Source of the DNA: Qipengyuania proteolytica
GTDB lineage: Bacteria; Pseudomonadota; Alphaproteobacteria; Sphingomonadales; Sphingomonadaceae
Reading direction: 5' to 3'
Length of the DNA: 64,000 nt
NCBI RefSeq assembly: GCF_019711565.1
Contig: NZ_JAIGNN010000001.1
Coordinates: forward strand, 1,178,001 to 1,242,000
Shown here: positions 56,194 to 63,874 of the stretch, one piece after another
Layout: each line of letters starts with the position of its first letter
How positions within the stretch are numbered: position 1 is the stretch's first letter
Program-made: the position numbers and the translations under genes
The notes under the pieces: model-generated
Told to the model about the DNA's origin: nothing
Seen by the model: only the letters and a program-made list of their open reading frames with translations
The model's database searches: none

Positions 56194-57128
56194 CCAAAGC
56201 CGTCCTTTCCGCCCTGATCCGCCCGCTCGTCGAGCCGCGCCTACCCGAGTGGGTCGAGCCCCACTGGTTCATGAGCAAGGAGCAGGCGCTCGAGATGGCG
56301 CCCGAGGCCGAGATCGGCTGGTTCGACCTCAATGAGAAGGAGCCGATGGTCGAGATCGCCAAGGCGGCGAGCAACCTCAAGTGGCTCAACTCGATCTATG
56401 CGGGCCTCGATTTCATGCCGCTTCAGCTGCTGAAGGAGCGCGGCGTGGTGGTGACCAATGGCGTCGGGATCAACGCCATCACCATCGCCGAATATGTCGT
56501 CATGCTGATGCTCGCGCATGCCAAGGGCTATCGCGACGTGGTGCGCGCGCAGGCGCGCAAGGAATGGCTGCTCGACAGCCCCGGCAAGCGCGAGCTGGCG
56601 GGCGAGCGCGTGCTGCTGCTCGGCCTCGGCGCCATCGGGCAACTGATCAAGACGCGGCTCGAAGCCTTCGACATGAAGGTCGTGCCCGTGCGCCGCTCGG
56701 GCGCGGACGGCGCGCTCAAGCCGGGCGAGTGGCGCGAACGGCTGAGCGATTTCGACTGGGTGGTGCTGGCGGTGCCTTCGACCGAGGAGACCCGCGGCAT
56801 GATCGGCGCAATGGAGCTCGCGCGCATGCGGCCCAACGGCGTGCTGGTGAACATCGCGCGCGGCGACGTGGTCGAGCAGGACGCGCTGGTGGAGGCCCTG
56901 AAGGAAAAGAAGATCGAAGCCGCGCTGCTCGACGTGACCGATCCCGAACCGCTGCACGAGGATCATCCGCTGTGGGAGCTGGAGAACGCGCAGGTCACCA
57001 TGCACCTGTCCGGTCGCGCGCAGACGAAGATGTTCCAGCGCAGCGCCGATCGTTTTATCGAAAACCTCGGTCGCTGGCATGCGGGCGAGCCGGTCGAACC
57101 GCGTCTCGACCTCGATCTGGGCTACTGA
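56190..57128 (+). CDS. D-2-hydroxyacid dehydrogenase family protein
   Basis: 312 residues. NAD-binding motif LLLGLGAIGQLIKTRL (about residues 143-158), catalytic Arg in VNIARGDVVEQDAL, Glu in DVTDPEPL, and the HLSG form of the catalytic His. The N-terminal catalytic-domain mark is SIYAGLDFMPLQLLKERGVVVTNGVGINAITIAEYVV. Such enzymes reduce 2-keto acids (glyoxylate, hydroxypyruvate and others); the substrate is not determined. It starts in an ATGA overlap with the RES gene. The ALDH gene begins 50 nt later and may belong to the same pathway. Confidence 0.9.
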   Translation: MTKAVLSALIRPLVEPRLPEWVEPHWFMSKEQALEMAPEAEIGWFDLNEKEPMVEIAKAASNLKWLNSIYAGLDFMPLQLLKERGVVVTNGVGINAITIAEYVVMLMLAHAKGYRDVVRAQARKEWLLDSPGKRELAGERVLLLGLGAIGQLIKTRLEAFDMKVVPVRRSGADGALKPGEWRERLSDFDWVVLAVPSTEETRGMIGAMELARMRPNGVLVNIARGDVVEQDALVEALKEKKIEAALLDVTDPEPLHEDHPLWELENAQVTMHLSGRAQTKMFQRSADRFIENLGRWHAGEPVEPRLDLDLGY

Positions 57129-57178
57129 CGGAACGCCTTGGCAGGCAGGCTCGTTCGTCTCCCTGAACAGGAGACACC

Positions 57179-58612
57179 ATGCCCAGCCTCAAGGACGCTT
57201 ATCCGCTCTACCTCAACAACGAAGCGCAGCAGCCGAACACCGATCTCGAGGTGATCGACAAATACACCGGCGATGTTGCCTTCCGCACCGCGCTCGCCGA
57301 TCCGGAGATCATCGACGAGGCGATTGCCGGGGCGGCGCGCGCGACCGAGCCGATGGCCAGGCTCGCCAGCTACGAGCGCAAGGCCGTGCTCGATCATTGC
57401 GTGGCGCGCTTCGAGGAGCGGTTCGACGAACTCGCCTATTCGCTCTGTGTCGAGGCTGGCAAGCCGATCGGCGATAGCGAGGGCGAGGTCACGCGGCTCA
57501 TCGACACCTTCCGCATCGCGGCGGAGGAATCGGTCCGGATGTATGGCGAGGCGATGCCGCTCGACATTTCGGAGCGCGCGCGGGGCTACCAGGCGATCTG
57601 GAAGCGCTATCCGGTGGGGCCGTGCAGCTTCATCTCGCCGTTCAATTTCCCGCTGAACCTCGCCGCCCACAAGATCGCGCCCGCCATCGCGGTCGGGTGC
57701 CCTTTCGTGCTGAAGCCGGCCAGCAAGACCCCGCTCGGCGCGCTGATCATCGGCGAGGTGCTGGCGGAGACCGACCTGCCCAAGGGTGCCTTTTCGATCC
57801 TCCCCGCCAGCCGCGACGGTGCCGACCTGTTCACTGTGGACGAACGGCTCAAGCTGCTCAGCTTCACCGGATCGGACGAGGTCGGCTGGGCGCTCAAGGC
57901 GAAGGCGGGCAAGAAGAAGGTCGTGCTCGAACTCGGCGGCAATGCGGCCTGCGTGATCGACCATGACGCCGACCTCGACGATGCGGTAGACCGCGTCATC
58001 ACCGGCGCCTTCTACCAGTCGGGCCAGAGCTGCATCAGCGTCCAGCGGATCATCGTTCACGAAGCGGTCTACGAGGCCTTCCGCGACAAGCTGGTCGCCA
58101 AGGCGAAGGCGCTGAAAAGCGGCGATCCGAAGGACCGCGACACTTTCATCGGCCCGATGATCGACGACGACGAGGCCGAACGGGTCGAGACCTGGATCGC
58201 CGAAGCGGTCGAGCATGGCGCCACGATCCTGAGCGGTGGCACGCGCAAGGGCCGCATCGTCGAGGCCACCCTGCTCGAGAACGTCGACAAGGCGGCCAAG
58301 GTTGTCAACGAGGAGGTCTTCGGCCCCGTCGCGGTCCTGATGAAGTTCAGCGACTGGGACGAGGCCCTGGCCGAGGTCAACCGCAGCGAGTTCGGGCTTC
58401 AGGCTGGCATCTTCACCCGCGACCTGTTCAAGGTTCTCGATGCTTGGGACACGCTCGACGTCGGCGGGCTGATGGTCAACGAAATCCCCAGCTACCGGGT
58501 CGACTCCATGCCCTATGGCGGGGTGAAGAACTCCGGCCTCGGGCGCGAGGGCATCCGCTTCTCGATGGAGGACATGACCGAGATCCGGAACCTGGTGATC
58601 CGGCGCACCTAG
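57179..58612 (+). CDS. NAD(P)-dependent aldehyde dehydrogenase
   Basis: 477 residues. Catalytic Cys in YQSGQSCISVQR and Glu in KVVLELGGNAACV; cofactor loops SFTGSDEVGW and the ISPFNFPLN and GPFVLKPAS-like segment (CPFVLKPASKTPLG). NEEVFGPVAVLMKF and GLGREGIRFSMEDMTE complete the family marks. It resembles the succinate-semialdehyde / glyceraldehyde-3-phosphate-type (GapN/SSADH) group; exact substrate unknown. Start ATG has AGGAGA upstream. The stop overlaps the convergent gene by 4 nt. Confidence 0.91.
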   Translation: MPSLKDAYPLYLNNEAQQPNTDLEVIDKYTGDVAFRTALADPEIIDEAIAGAARATEPMARLASYERKAVLDHCVARFEERFDELAYSLCVEAGKPIGDSEGEVTRLIDTFRIAAEESVRMYGEAMPLDISERARGYQAIWKRYPVGPCSFISPFNFPLNLAAHKIAPAIAVGCPFVLKPASKTPLGALIIGEVLAETDLPKGAFSILPASRDGADLFTVDERLKLLSFTGSDEVGWALKAKAGKKKVVLELGGNAACVIDHDADLDDAVDRVITGAFYQSGQSCISVQRIIVHEAVYEAFRDKLVAKAKALKSGDPKDRDTFIGPMIDDDEAERVETWIAEAVEHGATILSGGTRKGRIVEATLLENVDKAAKVVNEEVFGPVAVLMKFSDWDEALAEVNRSEFGLQAGIFTRDLFKVLDAWDTLDVGGLMVNEIPSYRVDSMPYGGVKNSGLGREGIRFSMEDMTEIRNLVIRRT

Positions 58613-58962
58613 GCGTCCTCCAGCAACAGCAGCTCGCACTGCACCACCATGCGGGGCGAGGGGAGCAGCCGCTGCTCGACCTCCACGACGGTGGCGTCGG
58701 CGACGAGCTGGCCCGGCAGCGCGAATTCGTGCTCTGGCAGTTCGGCCACGAAGTGCTCGCCGGCCTCCACGCCCTCCTCGCCAGCGAACAGCAGGGCGAG
58801 CGAATGGCGTGTGCCGGCAAAGGTGATGCTCGCCCAGCCCTTCTCGCTATGGGTGATGACCTGGGCGTGGTGCCCGCCGAGCGTGCCGAGCGCCTCGCGC
58901 AGGCGATCGGCGGTGGAGCGGCGAGGGCGCGGCTGTTTGGGCGGGGCGATTTCAACCGACAT
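58609..58962 (-). CDS. conserved hypothetical protein
   Basis: 117 residues from ATG 58962; longer starts would be antisense to the neighbour. Marks: RRSTADRLREALGTLGGHHAQVITHSEKGWASITFAGTRHSLALLF, then GEHFVAELPEHEFALPGQLVADATVVEVEQRLL. It looks like a small mixed alpha/beta protein without signal or membrane segment. Conserved in sphingomonads to my recollection, of unknown function. It is last gene of a two-gene unit with 58952-59164 (the genes overlap by 11 nt). Confidence 0.75.
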   Translation of the reverse strand: MSVEIAPPKQPRPRRSTADRLREALGTLGGHHAQVITHSEKGWASITFAGTRHSLALLFAGEEGVEAGEHFVAELPEHEFALPGQLVADATVVEVEQRLLPSPRMVVQCELLLLEDA

Positions 58963-59164
58963 GGGCGGCCTCCCGCGCGGCACCGTCGCAGGCCGCTTCG
59001 AAACCGGCCATGAAGCCGCGAATGCGCTGTTCGGTCCGGTCGCGCGGCTCGCGGCCCAGCCGCAGGTCGAGCACGAATCGCGGATCATGCGCGGCGAGGC
59101 GACCGAATTTGGTCGCCGGCATCTCGTGCTGGCGCAGGAATTTCTCGACGGATCGGATCAGCAT
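58952..59164 (-). CDS. small conserved HTH-like protein
   Basis: 70 residues from ATG 59164. It reads MLIRSVEKFLRQHEMPATKFG at the start and contains GRLAAHDPRFVLDLRLGREPRDRTEQRIRGF, which looks like a compact helix-turn-helix of the kind that recognises DNA. Longer starts upstream are poor. It overlaps the next minus-strand gene by 11 nt. A LexA-type box lies 46-60 nt upstream, in the gap shared with the S24 regulator. Confidence 0.72.
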   Translation of the reverse strand: MLIRSVEKFLRQHEMPATKFGRLAAHDPRFVLDLRLGREPRDRTEQRIRGFMAGFEAACDGAAREAAHVG

Positions 59165-59209
59165 GTACGACTCCCAATTGGCTGAACTGATTGGCGAATC
59201 ACTCGCCTT

Positions 59210-59224
59210 GTTCCTAATATGTTC
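59210..59224. promoter_or_regulatory. LexA-type SOS box (GTTC-N7-GTTC)
   Basis: GTTCCTAATATGTTC fits the alphaproteobacterial LexA consensus GTTC-N7-GTTC exactly. It lies between divergent starts, 46 nt upstream of the minus-strand gene at 59164 and 51 nt upstream of the S24 regulator at 59275. Confidence 0.65.
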
Positions 59225-59233
59225 CAACCGAAA

Positions 59234-59249
59234 TCCTACTTGTCTAGGA
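59234..59249. promoter_or_regulatory. operator palindrome 1 of the S24 regulator
   Basis: TCCTA-N6-TAGGA inverted repeat. It overlaps a candidate -35 (TTGTCT, 59240-59245). AAATCCTA precedes each of the two palindromes with a 20-bp period, so both face the same side of the helix. Confidence 0.7.
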
Positions 59250-59253
59250 AAAA

Positions 59254-59268
59254 TCCTATGCTATAGGA
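59254..59268. promoter_or_regulatory. operator palindrome 2 of the S24 regulator
   Basis: TCCTAT-N3-ATAGGA, a perfect 6-bp inverted repeat. It overlaps a candidate -10 (TATAGG, 59262-59267) 16 nt from the -35, and ends 6 nt before the start codon at 59275, so a repressor here would also cover the AGGA ribosome site. Confidence 0.75.
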
Positions 59269-59274
59269 AAAATC

Positions 59275-59973
59275 ATGGAAAACATCTCACGAGACGAGCA
59301 GCACGCCCGCGGCAGGCTGCAGGACATGGCCCGCAAGCAGGGGGCGAGCCTGGCTGGCCTGTCGCGCCTGATCGGGCGCAATCCGGCCTATCTGCAGCAA
59401 TATGTGACCCGCGGCAGCCCGCGCCATCTCGACGAGCCCGATCTCAGGAAGATTGCTGAATTCCTTGGTATTTCACCGCGCGTTATCGAGACTCGCCGGT
59501 TCGACGACACCCGGCTCGACGCGCCCACGCAGCGGCGTGCGGCGCTGGCCGAATACGCCCGGGCCGGGCTTGAGGACTGGGTCGAGGTCCAGCGCCTGCC
59601 GCTCGATGCCTCCGCCGGGCCGGGCGCGTTTTCGGCTGAGGAAATTTCTTTCGATTCGTTCCGCTTCAGCCGCCGCTGGCTGCGCGAGATGGGGCTGGAG
59701 GGGGCCGACCTCACCGCCATCCGCGTCGAGGGCGACAGCATGGAGCCGACCCTGCGCAGCGGCGACGAGATCTTCGTCGACCGCAACAAGCGCGCGGGCG
59801 AGGGCATCCATGTCGTGCGCATCGGCGACGCGCTTCACGTCAAGCAGGTGCAGGCGAGCGCGCCCGGTCGCATCACCCTGATCAGCGCCAACGACGCCTA
59901 CGCCCCGATCGAACTCGCGCGCGGCGAAGTCGAGGTGATCGGGCGCGTCGTGTGGAAAGGGGGGCGGGTGTGA
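59275..59973 (+). CDS. LexA/CI-like repressor with S24 peptidase domain
   Basis: 232 residues. N-terminal HTH (ASLAGLSRLIGRNPAYLQQYVTRG, about residues 23-47). C-terminal S24 domain: catalytic Ser155 in EGDSMEPTL and Lys190 in LHVKQV. A possible self-cleavage site Ala114-Gly115 (SAGPG) lies 41 residues before Ser155, as in LexA/CI (about 35-40). It is not the alphaproteobacterial LexA itself, whose N-terminal domain has a different sequence. Two palindromes and an SOS box sit just upstream, suggesting autorepression. It is coupled to the next gene (TGATG). Confidence 0.9.
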   Translation: MENISRDEQHARGRLQDMARKQGASLAGLSRLIGRNPAYLQQYVTRGSPRHLDEPDLRKIAEFLGISPRVIETRRFDDTRLDAPTQRRAALAEYARAGLEDWVEVQRLPLDASAGPGAFSAEEISFDSFRFSRRWLREMGLEGADLTAIRVEGDSMEPTLRSGDEIFVDRNKRAGEGIHVVRIGDALHVKQVQASAPGRITLISANDAYAPIELARGEVEVIGRVVWKGGRV

Positions 59974-60299
59974 TGCGTCGGCTCGCCGACTCTGCCCTCG
60001 GCAAGGCCATGCCGCGTAAGCGCAAACGGGGTCCGCTGGGCGGTGGCGGGATCGCCTTTGCAATCGCGACGCTCGTGCTCCCTATCTCGCTCGCACGTCT
60101 GCTGATTGGCGCGAGTTGGCCGCAGATCGGCATTGCCTACCTCGTCTGGCTCGCCGGAATTTTCATCCTGATCGGTGGGCTCGGCAAAAGGACCCGCAAG
60201 AACGAGGCTCTCGGTTTCACCATGATCTTCGCCATGTTCACCCTGTGGGCAGGCGTTCCGCTGGCGGCACTGGCGCTCCGTCTCCTCGGGCTCCCCTGA
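59973..60299 (+). CDS. small membrane protein
   Basis: 108 residues from ATG 59973, one base overlapping the repressor stop. A basic N-terminus (MPRKRKRGPLGGG) is followed by three hydrophobic segments (IAFAIATLVLPISLARLL, GIAYLVWLAGIFILIGG, MIFAMFTLWAGVPLAALALRLL). No family recognised. Translational coupling to the S24 gene suggests a functional link, such as a regulated membrane effector, but this is inference. Confidence 0.75.
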   Translation: MRRLADSALGKAMPRKRKRGPLGGGGIAFAIATLVLPISLARLLIGASWPQIGIAYLVWLAGIFILIGGLGKRTRKNEALGFTMIFAMFTLWAGVPLAALALRLLGLP

Positions 60300-60331
60300 C
60301 GCCGGAGCGCGGGCCGCCCGTCAGGCCCCTG

Positions 60332-60988
60332 CTAAACCTTCAGCTTGCTCACCCGCCTCAGTTCCGACCGCAGGCGCTCTTCGTCGAAGGCGTGCTGCAT
60401 GAACTCGCCGCCGCGCTCCACCCAGAACAGGAAGAGGTGCGCCGACCACTGGTTGGGGTTGGGCTGCGTGCGCCCGTGGCGCAGGTCCATGCCGCGGTAG
60501 AGGATGGCATCGCCCGGCTGCATGTCGACCGACTGGTGCGGCTCGTCACCCCAGTCCTCGGTGTAGGGATCCTCGCCGGTGACCCGCTCGGTACCCATCT
60601 CGATCGGCCAGGGTTGGTTGTCGCTGTAATGGAGGGTGAGCGTCACGCTGTGCTCGCACGATGGCCGGTCCGAATGGACATGGCAGGTGTCGCCTGCGTG
60701 ATAGATGCGGAAATGATCGTAGCTGGGCAGGAGATCGGCCCCGGTCAGCTCGCTCATGATCGGGGTCAGGCCCCACAGGAAGGTGGTCAGCGGGCGATAG
60801 AAGTGGCCCGAGATCTCGATCGTGGGCTTTTCGACCAGCGCATGCTTCTGCGCGAAGTTCTGGAAGCTCTTGCCCGAAGCCTCGAGGTCCAGCTTGATCT
60901 GCCTGAACAGCATGGACGCGAGTTCGGGCGGGATGAGCCCCCGCAACACCGCATAGCCGTCCGCCTTGTAGTCGCCTTCGATTCGCAT
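60332..60988 (-). CDS. Fe(II)/2-oxoglutarate-dependent dioxygenase-like protein
   Basis: 218 residues from ATG 60988. The first His and Asp of the metal triad appear in CHVHSDRPSCEHSVTLTLHYS; the distal His with the 2-oxoglutarate Arg is likely in MDLRHGRTQP. The N-terminal DGYAVLRGLIPPELASMLFRQIKLDLE and ISGHFYRPLTTFLWGLTP match phytanoyl-CoA dioxygenase/2OG families. Substrate unknown. The longer frame upstream is antisense to the MBL gene. It is convergent with the small membrane protein gene. Confidence 0.82.
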   Translation of the reverse strand: MRIEGDYKADGYAVLRGLIPPELASMLFRQIKLDLEASGKSFQNFAQKHALVEKPTIEISGHFYRPLTTFLWGLTPIMSELTGADLLPSYDHFRIYHAGDTCHVHSDRPSCEHSVTLTLHYSDNQPWPIEMGTERVTGEDPYTEDWGDEPHQSVDMQPGDAILYRGMDLRHGRTQPNPNQWSAHLFLFWVERGGEFMQHAFDEERLRSELRRVSKLKV

Positions 60989-61103
60989 GCCATCGGGATA
61001 GTGCAGTTTGCGCGAAGACCGAAACGGGCATTTCCCGGATTTCCCGAACTCCCTGTCCGGCGGCGGGCTTGTAATTGCGGCCGGGGCCAGCCACCTCATT
61101 CGC

Positions 61104-61772
61104 ATGACCGACGCGCTCAAGATCCCCCCGATGAAGGCCGGCATCGTGCCGGTGACCCCGCTGCAGCAGAACTGTTCGCTGATCTGGTGCACCAAGACCA
61201 ACAAGGGCGCGCTGATCGATCCGGGCGGCGACCTTGCGAAGCTGAAGGCCGCGGTGGCGAATTCGGGTGTGGAACTGGAGAAGATCCTCATCACCCACGG
61301 CCATATCGACCATTGCGGCGAAGCGGGCATCCTCGCCAAGGAGCTCGGCCTGCCGATCGAGGGGCCGCACGAAGCGGACCGGTTCTGGATCAGCCGCCTC
61401 GACGAGGACGGAGCGAAATACGGCGTCAACGGTCAGGTGTTCGAACCCGACCGCTGGCTGGAGGATGGCGACACGGTGAGCGTGGGCGAACTCGAGCTAG
61501 AGGTGATCCATTGCCCCGGCCACACGCCCGGCCATGTCGTATTCTTCCACCGGCCCAGCAAGTTCGCCATTGTCGGCGACGTGCTTTTCCAGGGGAGCAT
61601 CGGCCGCACCGACTTCCCGATGGGCAACCATCAGGACCTGATCGACGCGATCACGCAGAAGCTGTGGCCGCTGGGCAATGACGTGACCTTCATCCCCGGC
61701 CACGGCCCGACCAGCACCTTCGGCCGCGAGCGCCAGACGAACGCCTTCGTGAGCGATTACGCGCTCAGCTGA
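61104..61772 (+). CDS. metallo-beta-lactamase fold hydrolase (glyoxalase II-like)
   Basis: 222 residues from ATG 61104. Metal motif THGHIDHCGEAG, then VIHCPGHTPGHVVFFHR with DVLFQGSIGRTDFP, and the PGHGPTSTFGRERQTN end. This is the YcbL-type short glyoxalase II, lacking the C-terminal substrate domain of GloB. Likely role is thioester hydrolysis, such as S-lactoylglutathione. Divergent from the dioxygenase gene. Confidence 0.88.
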   Translation: MTDALKIPPMKAGIVPVTPLQQNCSLIWCTKTNKGALIDPGGDLAKLKAAVANSGVELEKILITHGHIDHCGEAGILAKELGLPIEGPHEADRFWISRLDEDGAKYGVNGQVFEPDRWLEDGDTVSVGELELEVIHCPGHTPGHVVFFHRPSKFAIVGDVLFQGSIGRTDFPMGNHQDLIDAITQKLWPLGNDVTFIPGHGPTSTFGRERQTNAFVSDYALS

Positions 61773-61868
61773 GCCAACCGCACGGCGTTGCCGAAGGCCG
61801 GGCTCTCCACTTCGCGAGAATCGGCTTTCCTACACGCAGTCGCCGGAGGCACAGTGGATCTGGAGGTT

Positions 61869-61888
61869 GCTCCCCCCGGGGGGGGGGC
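61869..61888. repeat. C6G10 homopolymer tract
   Basis: Six C followed by ten G (about 61872-61887) in the non-coding gap between the MBL and MAPEG genes. Such tracts are prone to slippage and sequencing error. No gene is read through it. Confidence 0.8.
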
Positions 61889-61953
61889 AGGTCGCCCGTG
61901 TATCCGAGTGTCATTGGCCATGAAAGACAGGAAATTCAAAGTCTTGGCTGAGC

Positions 61954-61991
61954 GACAGGCGGGCGACACGGTGTCGCCCTTGTCGCCTGTC
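61954..61991 (-). terminator. nested hairpin downstream of the MAPEG gene
   Basis: An inner perfect stem (gggcgacac at 61961-61969, gtgtcgccc at 61971-61979) is enclosed by an outer stem (gacaggcg at 61954-61961, cgcctgtc at 61984-61991). It lies directly past the MAPEG stop (61994). No clear T-run follows on the minus strand. Confidence 0.6.
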
Positions 61992-61993
61992 TG

Positions 61994-62392
61994 TCAGATC
62001 AGCCCGAGCGCGATGAGGGTCGCCGCCACGGCGAGGCCGAGCAGCGTTAGCATGGTGATCAGCACCCCGATCATGCGCGGCTTGGTCGGTCCTTCGCCGT
62101 CCATGCCGATCCCGTGCGCCACGCGGCCGAGCATGTAGACGCCGACCACCCAGGCGAGCCAGGGATTGCCCTTGCCCGACAATTCGATCGCCGCCACGAG
62201 GATCAGGACGAACGGGGTGTTCTCGACGAAATTGAGCTGCGCGCGCATGCGGCGGGTCAGCGGACCGCCGCCGTCGTCGCCGTGGATCGTCTTGGTCGCC
62301 CCCCGCATCTGGCCGACCCGCACCGCCAGCCACAGGTTGATCAGCGCAGCCGCCGCTGCCGCGGTCAGTGTCACCGGTAGAAAGATACCCAC
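61994..62392 (-). CDS. MAPEG family membrane protein
   Basis: 132 residues from GTG 62392, with GAGGAGGG upstream. Four membrane helices: LPVTLTAAAAAALINLWLAVRVG, FVENTPFVLILVAAIEL (the MAPEG signature region), WLAWVVGVYMLGRVAHGIGM and MIGVLITMLTLLGLAVAATLIAL. MAPEG proteins handle glutathione and lipophilic electrophiles. Divergent from rpmF across about 237 nt. Confidence 0.86.
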   Translation of the reverse strand: MGIFLPVTLTAAAAAALINLWLAVRVGQMRGATKTIHGDDGGGPLTRRMRAQLNFVENTPFVLILVAAIELSGKGNPWLAWVVGVYMLGRVAHGIGMDGEGPTKPRMIGVLITMLTLLGLAVAATLIALGLI

Positions 62393-62482
62393 GCGTTCCC
62401 TCCTCGAATTATCGTTCTCGACCCGTCATCGTGCTACGGCGTGCCAGAACCCAGGGCAATGCACTTGGCATCCGCAGACGGC

Positions 62483-62517
62483 TTGCATCCCCCGCCAAAT
62501 TCGCTATAGCGCGCGCC
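62483..62517 (+). promoter_or_regulatory. candidate promoter for rpmF-plsX-fabH
   Basis: TTGCAT (62483-62488), 16-nt spacer, TATAGC (62505-62510), giving a predicted start near 62517 and a leader of about 110 nt. This is a good sigma-70-type match; the rpmF leader contains no obvious further structure that I can name. Confidence 0.5.
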
Positions 62518-62629
62518 TTCACCGCACCTGTCGGGATGTTTCGGGTTCACGCACACTTGTGCGATGCCGGACCTTCCCCTAGGGCGGCCACCGAAATTGA
62601 CTGAATTTGTTTGAGGAAAAGGTGCCGCC

Positions 62630-62809
62630 ATGGCCGTCCCCAAGAGGAAAGTATCGCCCCACCGCCGCGGCAACCGCCGTTCGCATGATTCGCTCAAGGT
62701 CGAGGCTCATCACGAGTGCTCGAACTGCGGCGAACTGAAGCGCCCGCACAACCTGTGCCCGCACTGCGGCCACTACAACGGACGCGAAATCATCGCCGTC
62801 GGTCTCTAA
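62630..62809 (+). CDS. rpmF: 50S ribosomal protein L32
   Basis: 59 residues: [17 protein letters not shown] start, then two zinc-type CxxC pairs in [22 protein letters not shown]. It is 27 nt upstream of plsX, the conserved rpmF-plsX-fabH order that links ribosome production to fatty acid synthesis. Confidence 0.97.
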   Translation: MAVPKRKVSPHRRGNRRSHDSLKVEAHHECSNCGELKRPHNLCPHCGHYNGREIIAVGL

Positions 62810-62836
62810 GACCGCGCTGAAGAACCGGAGACGCAC

Positions 62837-63874
62837 ATGAGCCTGCCGCGTATCGCTGTCGATGCGATGGGCGGAGATGAAGGCGTGCGCGTTATGATCG
62901 AGGGCGCGGCGCTGGCCCGCCGCCGTCACGACAAGTTCAAATTCCTGCTGGTTGGCGACGAGACGCGCATCAAGGCCGCTCTCGCCGACCATCCGGGGAT
63001 GACCGGAGCCTCCGAAATCCTCCATTGCGAGGATGTGATCGCAGGCGACGAGAAGCCGTCGAAGGCGCTCCGTCGTGCCAAGACCACCAGCATGGGCCTC
63101 GCCGTCGACGCGGTGAAGCGCGGCGAGGCGGGCGCGGCCGTATCCGCCGGCAACACCGGCGCGCTGATGGCCATCTCCAAGCTTGCCCTGCGCACCATGC
63201 CGGGGCTCGACCGGCCGGCGCTCGCAGCCTTGCTGCCGACGCTAGGCGAAAATGACGTCATCATGCTCGACCTCGGCGCGAACCGCGAATGCGATGCGCG
63301 CAACCTGGTCCAGTTCGCGATCATGGGCGCGGCCTATTCGCGCATCGTGACCGGCAATGCGCGGCCCCGTACGCGTCTGCTCAACATCGGCACGGAAGAA
63401 ACCAAGGGCACCGAAGACATCCAGAACGCCGCCGAGATCCTGCGCGCCGCGACCAGCCTCGAAATGCAGTTCGAAGGCTATGTCGAAGCGGACAAGATCA
63501 ACCGCGGCGATTGCGATGTCGTGGTGTGCGACGGCTTCTCGGGCAATATCGCGCTGAAGGCGATCGAAGGCACCGCACGCTTCGTCACCGACCTGCTGCG
63601 CCGCGCCTTTACCAGTTCGATCCGCTCGAAGGTCGGCTTCCTCGTTTCGCGCCCGGCGACCGAACTGCTCAAGCACCACCTCGACCCCAACAACCACAAT
63701 GGCGCGGTCTTCCTCGGCCTCAACGGCGTGGTCGTGAAGAGCCACGGCAGCGCCGATGCCAAGGGCGTCGCCAATGCGGTGGAAGTCGCCGCCCGCCTGC
63801 TGGAGGACGATATCCTCAACCGCATCAAGCACGATCTCGGCGAAGTCGGTACCGAAGGGCTGGCGGCCAAGTGA
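62837..63874 (+). CDS. plsX: phosphate acyltransferase PlsX
   Basis: 345 residues. PlsX converts acyl-ACP to acyl phosphate for phospholipid synthesis. Marks: [72 protein letters not shown]. The stop TGA overlaps the fabH start GTG (GTGA, 63871-63874). Confidence 0.96.
   Translation: MSLPRIAVDAMGGDEGVRVMIEGAALARRRHDKFKFLLVGDETRIKAALADHPGMTGASEILHCEDVIAGDEKPSKALRRAKTTSMGLAVDAVKRGEAGAAVSAGNTGALMAISKLALRTMPGLDRPALAALLPTLGENDVIMLDLGANRECDARNLVQFAIMGAAYSRIVTGNARPRTRLLNIGTEETKGTEDIQNAAEILRAATSLEMQFEGYVEADKINRGDCDVVVCDGFSGNIALKAIEGTARFVTDLLRRAFTSSIRSKVGFLVSRPATELLKHHLDPNNHNGAVFLGLNGVVVKSHGSADAKGVANAVEVAARLLEDDILNRIKHDLGEVGTEGLAAK

Noticed and set aside
61757..61969. 70-codon minus-strand frame in the MBL-MAPEG gap
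   Set aside because: It spans the C6G10 tract and the nested hairpin; composition is Pro/Ala/Ser-rich with no similarity I recognise.
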